Source of the DNA: Nitrososphaerota archaeon
GTDB taxonomy: Archaea > Thermoproteota > Nitrososphaeria > Nitrososphaerales > UBA183
Direction: 5' to 3'
Length of the DNA stretch: 7,642 nucleotides
NCBI GenBank assembly: GCA_027886925.1
Contig: JAPCJN010000002.1
Coordinates: 29,552-37,193 of the forward strand
Both the position numbers and the translations under genes were made by a program. The notes beneath the pieces are model-generated. The model ran no database searches. It had not been told where the DNA came from and saw nothing but the letters and a program-made list of their open reading frames with translations. Shown in pieces: positions 1 through 5,547 of the stretch. The stretch's first letter is position 1; every line of letters starts with the position of its first letter.

Positions 1-94
1 CTGACCCGACGTCGACGACGTTGATCTTGTATTCTCCTACATCTACGAACCTCTCTTGGGCTGCTCCGGCAGGCGCCCCTTTCCCTCCAATCAT
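1..94 (-). CDS. N-terminus of a putative alpha/beta-hydrolase (partial)
   Basis: This is the first 31 codons of a minus-strand gene that leaves the window at position 1. The translation begins MIGGKGAPAGAAQERF and continues with VDVGEYKINVVDVGS. A segment of the form 'F-V-x-V-G-x-x-x-I-N-V-x-D-x-G-S' is typical of the first beta strands of alpha/beta-hydrolase-fold enzymes, just before the G-P-P-L-V-L-L-H-G oxyanion-hole strand. That next strand lies outside the window, so neither the catalytic triad nor the substrate can be assessed. I chose the ATG at 94-92 because a GGGGAGG sequence (minus strand of 101-107) lies 6 nt upstream and a TATA-like GATAAAAC (117-124) lies about 27 nt upstream. 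An in-frame ATG at 109-107 would add five residues (MGRRT) but sits too close to that TATA box. The family call rests only on the N-terminal pattern. Confidence 0.6.
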   Translation of the reverse strand, partial: MIGGKGAPAGAAQERFVDVGEYKINVVDVGS

Positions 95-116
95 CGTCCG
101 CCTCCCCATTCGCTAG

Positions 117-124
117 GTTTTATC
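117..124 (-). promoter_or_regulatory. TATA box for the partial hydrolase gene
   Basis: The minus strand reads GGATAAAACC here, preceded by a purine-rich stretch that could serve as a BRE. The centre is about 27 nt upstream of the ATG at 94, which fits a leaderless or nearly leaderless archaeal transcript starting at or just before that ATG. Confidence 0.45.
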
Positions 125-187
125 CGCTTCCCCTCGTCCTCCGGCCCTAAAGCGTCCTGAACGCCCCGTCCGCCCCAGTTCATACCA

Positions 188-195
188 TTAATATA
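188..195 (+). promoter_or_regulatory. TATA box for the 55-aa membrane protein gene
   Basis: TTAATATA lies in an otherwise GC-richer intergenic region. Its centre is about 32 nt before the ATG at 224, so transcription would start only a few nucleotides before the start codon. A/T in this region could also be read on the other strand (TATATTAA), where it would be about 98 nt from the hydrolase ATG. Confidence 0.5.
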
Positions 196-223
196 CCCCG
201 GACGACGTCAAAATAGTAGAGAA

Positions 224-391
224 ATGCCCCAGGAACCTATGAGCTATTTCGGATGGCTGCTCAACTGTTGCATCAACGATGACACCTCGAAACAGTCTGG
301 CGAGGCTCTCTCTGCCGCAGTCCTATTTGCCTCGGGAATGGTAGCAAGCGTGGTCACCCTCTACATCGTGGGCATGTTCCACCTGATCTAA
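224..391 (+). CDS. Small single-helix membrane protein, 55 aa, unknown function
   Basis: A short frame starts at ATG 224 and ends with TAA at 389-391. The protein begins MPQEPMSYFGWLLNCC, continues through a polar stretch (INDDTSKQSGE, about residues 18-27) and ends in a hydrophobic segment (about 28-55: ALSAAVLFASGMVASVVTLY, then IVGMFHLI). That predicts a short soluble N-terminal part and one C-terminal membrane helix with almost no tail. Cysteines 15 and 16 are adjacent. A TATA box at 188-195 fits a very short leader; no Shine-Dalgarno is seen before 224. An alternative ATG at 239 would remove five residues. I do not recognise a family. The hydrophobic pattern and the well-placed promoter argue that it is real, but the frame is short enough that chance cannot be excluded. 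Confidence 0.55.
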   Translation: MPQEPMSYFGWLLNCCINDDTSKQSGEALSAAVLFASGMVASVVTLYIVGMFHLI

Positions 392-417
392 TGCTCGAGA
401 TTCCCGGTTTCCAGTCT

Positions 418-431
418 CGGGACGCATCCCG
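418..431. repeat. Short inverted repeat CGGGA-4-TCCCG
   Basis: CGGGACGCATCCCG is a 5-bp perfect inverted repeat around a 4-nt loop, 27 nt after the stop of the 55-aa gene. It could be a weak transcript-end hairpin or an operator for the 68-aa gene. No T tract follows (GTTTCGACG), so a terminator call is not supported. Confidence 0.35.
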
Positions 432-467
432 TTTCGACGTCTCGTGTAAGTAATTCGACCTGTGTGT

Positions 468-485
468 CGAGAAATACTCTTCTCG
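468..485. repeat. Inverted repeat CGAGAA-6-TTCTCG upstream of the 68-aa gene
   Basis: A perfect 6-bp inverted repeat with a 6-nt spacer (CGAGAA, ATACTC, TTCTCG) lies about 45-60 nt before the ATG at 531. Its centre includes a weak TATA-like AAATACT. It could be an operator or an RNA hairpin in the leader. Confidence 0.35.
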
Positions 486-530
486 CCCCATTTACTGCCC
501 TATGGCCATGTCGTGTGTAGGTATCCAAGA

Positions 531-737
531 ATGGGTCGCAAACTCGTGCTGTTCGGATTCTGGTTGCTCGGATATGCCCTGGGCTTCTTCGCCTGGTCGG
601 TGAGAGTACCAGTCGTCAATTGGATCATGACCCTCGGTTTCAGCGCGGACATAGCAGGCGCGATGATAACGGGGCTCGCAAGTTCAATCTTGATGCTGGT
701 CGGGGTAATACTCTGGAGCTTCCTGTCTAGACAGTAG
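531..737 (+). CDS. Small two-helix membrane protein, 68 aa, unknown function
   Basis: The frame from ATG 531 to TAG 735-737 encodes a 68-residue protein starting MGRKLVLFGFWLLGYALGFF. Helix 1 spans about residues 5-24. A short loop (about 25-41) contains RVPVVNW and a GFSAD segment. Helix 2 spans about 42-65 (IAGAMITGLASSILMLVGVI, then LWSF), and the protein ends with a basic SRQ tail. The basic residues at the N-terminus (GRK) and C-terminus suggest both ends are cytoplasmic. A GTG at 462 would add 23 residues, but that extension is not hydrophobic, crosses the inverted repeat at 468-485 and looks non-coding, so 531 is preferred. No Shine-Dalgarno or clear TATA box was found for it. It lies 139 nt after the 55-aa membrane protein on the same strand. 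I recognise no family. Confidence 0.6.
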   Translation: MGRKLVLFGFWLLGYALGFFAWSVRVPVVNWIMTLGFSADIAGAMITGLASSILMLVGVILWSFLSRQ

Positions 738-743
738 CTCCGT

Positions 744-789
744 CGTCTCCTAGGCTGTAGAAGAGACGGGCTACTCTCCGGATTTTTTT
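744..789 (+). terminator. Hairpin plus T tract after the 68-aa gene
   Basis: CGTCTC (744-749) pairs with GAGACG (763-768) around a 13-nt loop, starting 7 nt after the stop codon. A run of seven Ts follows at 783-789, and further T-rich sequence at 791-812. Archaeal RNA polymerase mainly terminates at T tracts, so the T run is the more important element. Confidence 0.55.
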
Positions 790-865
790 GTCTTTCGCCA
801 TCGTGGTTTTTCCCTCCAGTCGTGTCGACCCTGACGTCGTCTCAAGTCTTTGCATGCGCTGCCCA

Positions 866-1705
866 TCATCCGGAAACGCCAGCACCGCAATTCCCACAAA
901 AGGCGGCGCCGGCAGGAAGCTTCGACCCGCACTTGGTACAGAAGTTCATCGGTACGGGACTCATCAGTAAAGGACTCGGTTCCTCGTCCTCTAGAGCGCC
1001 GTTCGCCGCTTCCTCCTGAGCTTGCAACATCGGCCCATCCCTCTTCGCCTTCCGCCAGAACTTTGCCACCCCGACGAGTATCAGGAAGAAAGGAATCCAG
1101 GTGAGAAGCGCCAGGCTCTCATTGGGGGTCCCCTGGAAGATGGTCGCGATCTGTATCTCGGTGACCTCGATGACGGCGGCTACGATCAGAACGGCCCCGA
1201 TCAGCATGACGTTGACCCAAAGGAACCTGAACTCTCTCCTGAGCCTCCCCCATCCGTGACGGAATCCGTAGTAGAACGCATACAACAAGTAGACGCCCTC
1301 CGTGGCAGCTATCGAGTAGGCGGGCAGCTCAAGCCAGGTGCTGGGTAGGAAGAACAGGGTGGCGAGGGCTCCGGCGCCTGTGTGCTGCTGGATTCCGATT
1401 ACCTGGACTATCCTCGCGGTTTCGTAGATCGAGAAAGAGAAGAGCGCCAGCCCCAATCCCGGGATGATCTCTATCATCGCCACTCTGAAGTTGTTCAGAA
1501 AGATGCCTCCCACTTGACTGGAGGCCGACGTGTTCAGGATCCCGCTGACGTTGTTATACTGTTGAACGTAGACGTTGAATTCGCCAGGAAAGAATGAGAG
1601 GTTGGATATCAGAACGATCGACACCAACTCGGCGACAAAAAGCATAGCAAGAAGGGGCCACCTCCTCCCAACGATGATCTTCAGGGTGTCAACTATGCTG
1701 GACAA
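866..1705 (-). CDS. SpoIIM/DUF95-family membrane protein with C-terminal zinc ribbon
   Basis: The 279-aa protein has several membrane segments (about residues 17-37, 75-96, 108-148, 161-187, 199-217), followed by a charged linker and a zinc ribbon. The hallmarks of the SpoIIM/DUF95 family (Pfam family for stage II sporulation protein M) are visible: an N-x-x-V-A-x-x-x-I region at about 71-80 and an L-P-x-x-x-x-E-L-P-A-Y motif at 120-130, here FLPSTWLELPAY. The histidine common in this motif is replaced (PSTWLE rather than PHGxxE). At the C-terminus C256, C259, C270 and C273 (CTKCG...CGNCG) form a zinc-ribbon-2-type site. In Bacillus SpoIIM belongs to a peptidoglycan-degrading complex; archaeal homologues have no sporulation role, and their function is unclear. 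The start is TTG at 1705: an in-frame TGA lies three codons upstream and the next ATG (residue 21) is inside helix 1. The gene diverges from EF-1A. Confidence 0.88.
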   Translation of the reverse strand: MSSIVDTLKIIVGRRWPLLAMLFVAELVSIVLISNLSFFPGEFNVYVQQYNNVSGILNTSASSQVGGIFLNNFRVAMIEIIPGLGLALFSFSIYETARIVQVIGIQQHTGAGALATLFFLPSTWLELPAYSIAATEGVYLLYAFYYGFRHGWGRLRREFRFLWVNVMLIGAVLIVAAVIEVTEIQIATIFQGTPNESLALLTWIPFFLILVGVAKFWRKAKRDGPMLQAQEEAANGALEDEEPSPLLMSPVPMNFCTKCGSKLPAGAAFCGNCGAGVSG

Positions 1706-1762
1706 TTCTACTCATCGCGTCAGTCGTTGGAGAACACTCGCGCCCCGGAGCGGCCGCCGTGG

Positions 1763-1770
1763 TATAAGTT
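1763..1770. promoter_or_regulatory. Candidate TATA box in the SpoIIM/EF-1A divergent region
   Basis: GGTATAAGTT on the plus strand reads AACTTATACC on the minus strand. For the SpoIIM-like gene it would give a leader of about 35 nt before the TTG at 1705. The rest of the 245-nt gap (1706-1950) holds a GCGGCCGC palindrome at 1750-1757 and the EF-1A promoter. I see no RNA gene in it. Confidence 0.35.
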
Positions 1771-1894
1771 TGCAGCTAGTCGCGGATGCGCCAAAAAGTC
1801 TTCCAAGTGACGAAAGGGGCGCTCTGCAACCTCTGGTTGGCTGACGCCGAATTCTTTCAGTTCTGACACCCCCAAATTCCATATTTTCTCACGC

Positions 1895-1908
1895 TAAAAC
1901 TTAAATAA
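1895..1908 (+). promoter_or_regulatory. EF-1A promoter: BRE plus TATA box
   Basis: TAAAAC (BRE-like) runs directly into TTAAATAA (1901-1908), a close match to the archaeal consensus promoter. Transcription would start around 1928-1933, leaving a leader of roughly 20 nt that contains the Shine-Dalgarno sequence. This is the strongest promoter-like sequence in the window, as expected for a highly expressed gene. Confidence 0.75.
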
Positions 1909-1933
1909 TATCTCGAAAGGATGAATTCGTAAC

Positions 1934-1940
1934 AAAGGAG
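1934..1940 (+). promoter_or_regulatory. Shine-Dalgarno that sets the EF-1A TTG start
   Basis: AAAGGAG ends 10 nt before the TTG at 1951 but only 3 nt before an out-of-frame ATG at 1944. The spacing favours the TTG, and the ATG frame stops after five codons. Confidence 0.65.
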
Positions 1941-1950
1941 TTAATGCATA

Positions 1951-3276
1951 TTGGCAGATAAACCACACCTGAACCTAATTGTCACTGGTCATGTCGACCA
2001 CGGTAAGAGCACCAGCATGGGTCACTTCCTGTTCGACCTCGGTGCAGTAGACGATAGGACGATCCAAGAGTATGCGAAGGAGTCCGAGAAGACCGGAGCA
2101 GGTGACTCTTTCAAGTACGCGTGGGTCCTCGACCAGTTGAAGGATGAGAGAGAAAGAGGAGTCACCATCGACCTCGCTTTCCAAAAATTCGAGACTCAGA
2201 AGTATTTCTACACGCTCATAGACGCTCCTGGCCACCGCGACTTCATCAAGAACATGATCACCGGCGCCTCAGAGGCGGATGCCGCGGTCCTCGTCGTCTC
2301 CGCCAAGACGGGGGAGAAAGACGTTGCCCTCAACGCCGGAGGCCAGGCGAGGGAGCATGCCTTCCTGTTGAAGACGCTGGGGGTCAACCAGCTAGTGGTC
2401 TGCATAAACAAGATGGACGACCAGACGGTAAAGTACTCCGAGAAGATGTTCAACGACGCAAAGCAGGACGTCGAGACCTTGCTAAAGGCGTCCGGATACA
2501 ACATCACCAAGATACGCTTCATCCCGATCTCCGGCTGGACAGGCGAGAACCTCGTAAAGGCGAGCACCAACATGCCCTGGTACAAGGGCCCGACGCTCGT
2601 TCAAGCACTCGACGAGTTCACGGAGCCGCCGAAGCCCATCGAAAAGCCGCTCCGGGTCCCGATACAGGACGTCTACACGATTACCGGCGTAGGCACCGTC
2701 CCAGTGGGAAGGGTCGAGACAGGCAAGATGAAAGTCGGTGACCCGGTCATCATCATGCCCGAAGGGATGAACGCCGAGATAAAGTCGATAGAGACCCACC
2801 ACACACCGATGCAGGAGGCCTTCGCAGGAGACAACATCGGTTTCAACCTAAGGGGCGTCTCGAAGACAGACTTCCACCGCGGGTCAGTTTTGGGTCCGCC
2901 TTCGAACCCGCCGACCATCGCCAAGGAGTTCCTCGCACAGATCATCGTCGTGTTCCATCCGACCGCCATCGCCGCAGGGTACACGCCGGTTTTGCACGCG
3001 CACACGGCCCAGGTTGCCGCGACGATCACCGAGATCGTGGCGAAGATCGACCCGAGGACCGGCCAGCCCACGGAGGAAAAGCCAAAGACTATCAAGACCG
3101 GAGACTCGGCCATCGTGAGGATCACGCCCCTGAGGCCTGTTGTGCTCGAGACGTTCAAAGAATTCCCTGAGCTCGGAAGGTTCGCTTTGCGCGATATGGG
3201 TTCGACAGTTGCCGCAGGAATCGTTCGTGAAGTGACGATTAAGGGCCAAGTAGAGAAGGCAGTCGCGAAGGCGTAG
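1951..3276 (+). CDS. tuf: Translation elongation factor 1A (aEF1A / EF-Tu homologue)
   Basis: This GTPase delivers aminoacyl-tRNA to the ribosome. All diagnostic motifs are present: G1 GHVDHGKS (13-20), the switch I region up to DERERGVTID (65-74), G3 DAPGH (91-95), G4 NKMD (153-156) and G5 in ISGW (193-196). Domain 2 (about 231-322) carries TGVGTVPVGRVETG, and domain 3 (about 326-433) carries GYTPVLHAHTA and FALRDMGSTVAAG. At 441 aa it is full length, slightly longer than the 425-435 aa usual in archaea. The start is TTG: an in-frame TAA lies at 1942-1944, and the first internal ATG (residue 23) follows the P-loop, so a TTG (or ATA) start is forced. The sequence resembles Nitrososphaeria EF-1A. 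The gene is followed by a convergent gene, not by rpsJ (ribosomal protein S10), which often follows tuf in archaea. Confidence 0.98.
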   Translation: MADKPHLNLIVTGHVDHGKSTSMGHFLFDLGAVDDRTIQEYAKESEKTGAGDSFKYAWVLDQLKDERERGVTIDLAFQKFETQKYFYTLIDAPGHRDFIKNMITGASEADAAVLVVSAKTGEKDVALNAGGQAREHAFLLKTLGVNQLVVCINKMDDQTVKYSEKMFNDAKQDVETLLKASGYNITKIRFIPISGWTGENLVKASTNMPWYKGPTLVQALDEFTEPPKPIEKPLRVPIQDVYTITGVGTVPVGRVETGKMKVGDPVIIMPEGMNAEIKSIETHHTPMQEAFAGDNIGFNLRGVSKTDFHRGSVLGPPSNPPTIAKEFLAQIIVVFHPTAIAAGYTPVLHAHTAQVAATITEIVAKIDPRTGQPTEEKPKTIKTGDSAIVRITPLRPVVLETFKEFPELGRFALRDMGSTVAAGIVREVTIKGQVEKAVAKA

Positions 3277-3286
3277 ACTGCCCGCC

Positions 3287-3309
3287 TTTTTCATTTTCAA
3301 TTCTTCTTC
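3287..3309 (+). terminator. T-rich terminator after EF-1A
   Basis: Ten nucleotides after the EF-1A stop the sequence runs CCCGCC, T5, CA, T4, CAA and TTCTTCTTC. Stacked T tracts without a strong hairpin are the usual archaeal terminator. The remaining convergent gap to 3475 holds only a CGGAATTCCG palindrome (3459-3468) and no convincing gene. Confidence 0.6.
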
Positions 3310-3458
3310 ATCAAGTTCTTGCCCTCCTGATAGTCCCAATTGTTGTGTTGATGGGGTTTTTCGAAGTTCTCAGTCCATTGTTCTCCGTTGTCCTTATCTT
3401 TCCTCTAAAGGAATCCTTCTCAAGGGAACAGCAGAACCGGATTTGGCATCCTTGGTTT

Positions 3459-3468
3459 CGGAATTCCG
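3459..3468. repeat. Perfect 10-bp palindrome downstream of the HerA-like gene
   Basis: CGGAATTCCG lies 8 nt past the stop codon of the minus-strand HerA-like gene. It could mark the transcript end on that strand, but no minus-strand T tract follows it. Confidence 0.25.
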
Positions 3469-3475
3469 TCATCCT

Positions 3476-4585
3476 CTAGTCAATCTTGACCCGGGCAAGC
3501 GAGCGCGAGGTCAACGAAGACTGCACGACCGCCTCGCCTACGCCGAGGTCCCTGATGTCTGAGATGTATCTGTCCGACTCCAGCTTGTTCGCCATGAACC
3601 TAAGCATCAGGTCTACGTCCTTCCCATCGTCCAGTTGGTGGCATATACGGAGCGAGGCGTTTCTGAGGATGGTCTCCGAAAGCTGCGACGGGCTCGTGGA
3701 AGCAACAAGGACACCCTGCCCGTACTTCCTGTTCTCAACGGCCATCAGGTCCAGGTACCCGTAATATTCGGCGGATTTTGGCGCGAGATGGTGGGCCTCG
3801 TCGACCATGACGAGTTGCTTGAGCCCGGCCGCGGCAGCTATCCCTTTTCTCCTCGCCGCGTGGTAGAGCTTCTTCACGATGACCTGGCTCAGCAAGGTCT
3901 TGGCGGGCTCGAACCTAAGTCCCGAGAGGTCCACGATGTGGACTCCTGGAGCAAAGAACTCGTCTATGCTTGTCTCTTTCCCTTTGCGGTTGAAGAGTTC
4001 ACCCATCCTCCCCACGGTGAGGGGGTGGAGCCTAGAGACGACCGATTCGGCCGACTCGATGAAGCCGTGGATCCGCCTCGTCAACTCCTCGTACTGGTTG
4101 ACGTTCCTGATGAAATCGGTTATCGTCGGCGCCTCGGTCGCTCGAAAGTCTCCGTGATAGTGCGTCTGAAGGTTCTCCCTGATGATGCGCTGCTGAAGCG
4201 GCGTCGGCTTCCCGTCGAAGGAGACGACGAAGTAGTGCGACAGTGTGTCGAGAACGTCCTCGATGGCCTCCCCCACATCGAGGACCCCTTCGTCGGCCGG
4301 CGCCAAGATGGAAAACGAGAGGTCCCTTCCGGGGATCATGGACTTTACCAACGGCCCTCCTTTCATAGCTGCCGCGTGCTCACCTGTCCTGTCGAGGAGC
4401 ACCACTGCGACACCAGTCTCTGCGAGCTGCAGAGCTATCAGCCCGATGTCGTGCGATTTACCTGTGCCGCTCTTCCCGACTATCAAAGCGCTGCGCGCGA
4501 AGATCGAAGGTTCCACAGAGACCTCACCAGGCCTCTTTTCGTCAAGGCTCCTTCCGATGCTGACGCGCCGGCTCAGTCGTTGCAA
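3476..4585 (-). CDS. HerA-like / DUF87 family P-loop ATPase
   Basis: The 369-aa protein belongs to the HerA-FtsK branch of P-loop ATPases (COG0433/DUF87). It has Walker A GKSGTGKS (37-44), LLDRTGEH (63-70, the strand after Walker A typical of this group), Walker B LVMVDEAHHLAP (258-269, acidic D262/E263), and the RKYGQG...STSPSQ...ILRNA region (286-310) matching the sensor/arginine-finger part of HerA proteins. Classical HerA is a hexameric DNA translocase working with NurA and Mre11-Rad50 in end resection. This protein is shorter than the roughly 500 aa of HerA and lacks most of the N-terminal HAS barrel, so it is a relative, not HerA itself. No nurA is in the window. The TTG start at 4585 is the first usable codon: the same frame is open for 53 codons upstream to the TAA of the preceding gene but contains no ATG, GTG or TTG. 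Confidence 0.87.
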   Translation of the reverse strand: MQRLSRRVSIGRSLDEKRPGEVSVEPSIFARSALIVGKSGTGKSHDIGLIALQLAETGVAVVLLDRTGEHAAAMKGGPLVKSMIPGRDLSFSILAPADEGVLDVGEAIEDVLDTLSHYFVVSFDGKPTPLQQRIIRENLQTHYHGDFRATEAPTITDFIRNVNQYEELTRRIHGFIESAESVVSRLHPLTVGRMGELFNRKGKETSIDEFFAPGVHIVDLSGLRFEPAKTLLSQVIVKKLYHAARRKGIAAAAGLKQLVMVDEAHHLAPKSAEYYGYLDLMAVENRKYGQGVLVASTSPSQLSETILRNASLRICHQLDDGKDVDLMLRFMANKLESDRYISDIRDLGVGEAVVQSSLTSRSLARVKID

Positions 4586-4677
4586 GTGAATTCGCCTTGC
4601 ATTAGAGGCGATAACGAGAGATAAGCATCTATCCGCTCTATCCTTGAAGGCAAGGTGATCGTCGACCTGCCAGACAT
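4573..4677 (-). CDS. Possible 34-aa ORF overlapping the HerA-like start
   Basis: From ATG 4677 to TGA 4575-4573 this minus-strand frame overlaps the first 13 nt of the HerA-like gene in another frame. The protein begins MSGRSTITLPSRIERIDAYL. The R-S-T-I-T-L-P...R-I-D-x-Y-L pattern recalls the beta strand and first helix of ribbon-helix-helix DNA-binding proteins, but the second helix these need is missing, so it would be incomplete. No Shine-Dalgarno is visible; a TATA-like ACAATAAG lies about 38 nt upstream (around 4715). If translated, it could feed ribosomes to the weak TTG of the ATPase gene. It is too short to be sure, and it may be noncoding leader. Confidence 0.25.
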   Translation of the reverse strand: MSGRSTITLPSRIERIDAYLSLSPLMQGEFTCND

Positions 4678-4744
4678 GTAGGCGAAGCTTGCTCGAGCTT
4701 CTCGAAGCGGGACTTATTGTGTTGATGGAAGCGATCGGCTTGCT

Positions 4745-5518
4745 TTAAGTTCCGGCGGCGCGTCTCTTCTCATCCGGTCGGGAGCCGCTCTCTCTCGACG
4801 TCAATCTCAGAGCCAGGACGACGGCGATGCCGGCCAGAAAGGCGTAGATGCCAGCGGCCAGGTACGGCCCTGCGTGCCACTCGAAGCTCTTCTCAGAAAC
4901 GAGGTTCGGGTTCCCGCCCATCTGCATGACGCCCCACTGAGGGAAGGTTGTCGCGGAAGGTATCCCTGCGTCTATGAAGGATGAGTCGTAGTAGTTGTAA
5001 GCCCAATTTTCCTTGGAAATCTGCCACCCGCTGTTCCCCCAATTCCATTCTTGGGTGACGTCGATCGTGGCTTTCACGACCCCAGCTACGCTGCTGTTTG
5101 CTACCAACGCGAGCATGAATGTTGCGTTCACGTTCGTCGGGCTGAACACATGTTCTACATAATTACTGACGTTGGCATCCACCGTTGTCGTCTTACCGAT
5201 GGTGGTGGCGTAGAGTAGCCTGATGTTTCCAGTGCTTGTGTATTTTCCCTGCAGGCCGACAAGCCTCCCCGACCAGACAGTGACAGAACTTGGGGTGTAG
5301 AACGTAGCCAGACCATCGACGTTTCTGCCGTTGAGGTCTTGGACTAGTTGGTTGACCGCGCTTTGCACCGGGACGGAGGGCGATGTCCCCGACGAACTTT
5401 GAGTGGTGGCCGGTGTCCTTGTGAGGAAGACGTATGCGCCTGCCACCGCTAGGATGACGATCAACGCGACAGGGACTGCCAATTTGGAGATTCCTGCCTT
5501 GGCGCGCGTCGGTTGCAT
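4745..5518 (-). CDS. Membrane-anchored protein with exposed NTF2-like domain and C-terminal helix
   Basis: The 257-aa protein has an N-terminal membrane anchor (about residues 12-32, preceded by basic R5/K7/K12), a T/S-rich linker (33-52), an extracytoplasmic domain (about 53-180), a second helix (about 217-238) and a basic cytoplasmic tail. The middle domain starts AVNQLVQDLNGRNVDGLATFY and ends with WNWGNSGWQISKENW. This order, a helix plus 'shared between N and D-G-L-A-x-F-Y' early and a W-x-I-x-x-x-x-W strand late, is typical of NTF2-like/SnoaL-like folds that often bind small ligands. Three N-glycosylation sequons (N116, N131, N141) support exposure outside the cell. A TATA-like CTAATAC (5541-5547) about 26 nt before the ATG suggests a leaderless transcript. 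The downstream ATPase gene begins 159 nt later on the same strand. The ligand and role are unknown. Confidence 0.75.
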   Translation of the reverse strand: MQPTRAKAGISKLAVPVALIVILAVAGAYVFLTRTPATTQSSSGTSPSVPVQSAVNQLVQDLNGRNVDGLATFYTPSSVTVWSGRLVGLQGKYTSTGNIRLLYATTIGKTTTVDANVSNYVEHVFSPTNVNATFMLALVANSSVAGVVKATIDVTQEWNWGNSGWQISKENWAYNYYDSSFIDAGIPSATTFPQWGVMQMGGNPNLVSEKSFEWHAGPYLAAGIYAFLAGIAVVLALRLTSRESGSRPDEKRRAAGT

Positions 5519-5540
5519 GCTATCTTCGGTTGAGCTCCAC

Positions 5541-5547
5541 GTATTAG
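5541..5547 (-). promoter_or_regulatory. TATA box for the NTF2-like membrane protein gene
   Basis: The minus strand reads CCTAATACG, centred about 26 nt upstream of the ATG at 5518, the expected distance for a leaderless transcript. The rest of the 219-nt divergent gap includes a GCGCC-7-GGCGC inverted repeat (5623-5639) and the exporter promoter. Confidence 0.45.

Noticed and set aside
502..603. 33-codon ATG frame overlapping the start of the 68-aa gene
   Set aside because: Cysteine/serine-rich translation without structure; the overlapping frame has clear membrane helices.
1786..1866. 26-codon ATG frame (MRQKVFQVTKGALCNLWLAD...) about 20 nt after a TATA-like TATAAG
   Set aside because: Very short, no Shine-Dalgarno, spacing to the TATA box slightly too small, and it lies within the divergent promoter region; likely chance.
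3320..3380. Possible C/D-box RNA (TGATGG near 3349 with CTGA near 3325)
   Set aside because: The boxes are in the wrong order and the C box is imperfect; no D/D' and C' pair is seen.
3351..3482. 43-aa plus-strand frame in the convergent gap (MGFFEVLSPLFSVVLIFPLK...)
   Set aside because: No promoter or ribosome binding site, it runs into the end of the HerA-like gene on the other strand, and it sits in T-rich terminator sequence that naturally reads as hydrophobic residues.
3635..4624. Long plus-strand open frame (329 codons) opposite the HerA-like gene
   Set aside because: It is the antisense shadow of a clear ATPase with intact Walker motifs; its translation is rich in charged and proline residues with no recognisable domain.
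3343..4728. 12-nt direct repeat TTGTGTTGATGG at 3343-3354 and 4717-4728, flanking the HerA-like gene (10 nt of it again at 5783-5792)
   Set aside because: A shared 12-mer is expected about once or twice by chance in a window this size, and there is no extended similarity or insertion boundary, so it is not evidence of an attachment site.
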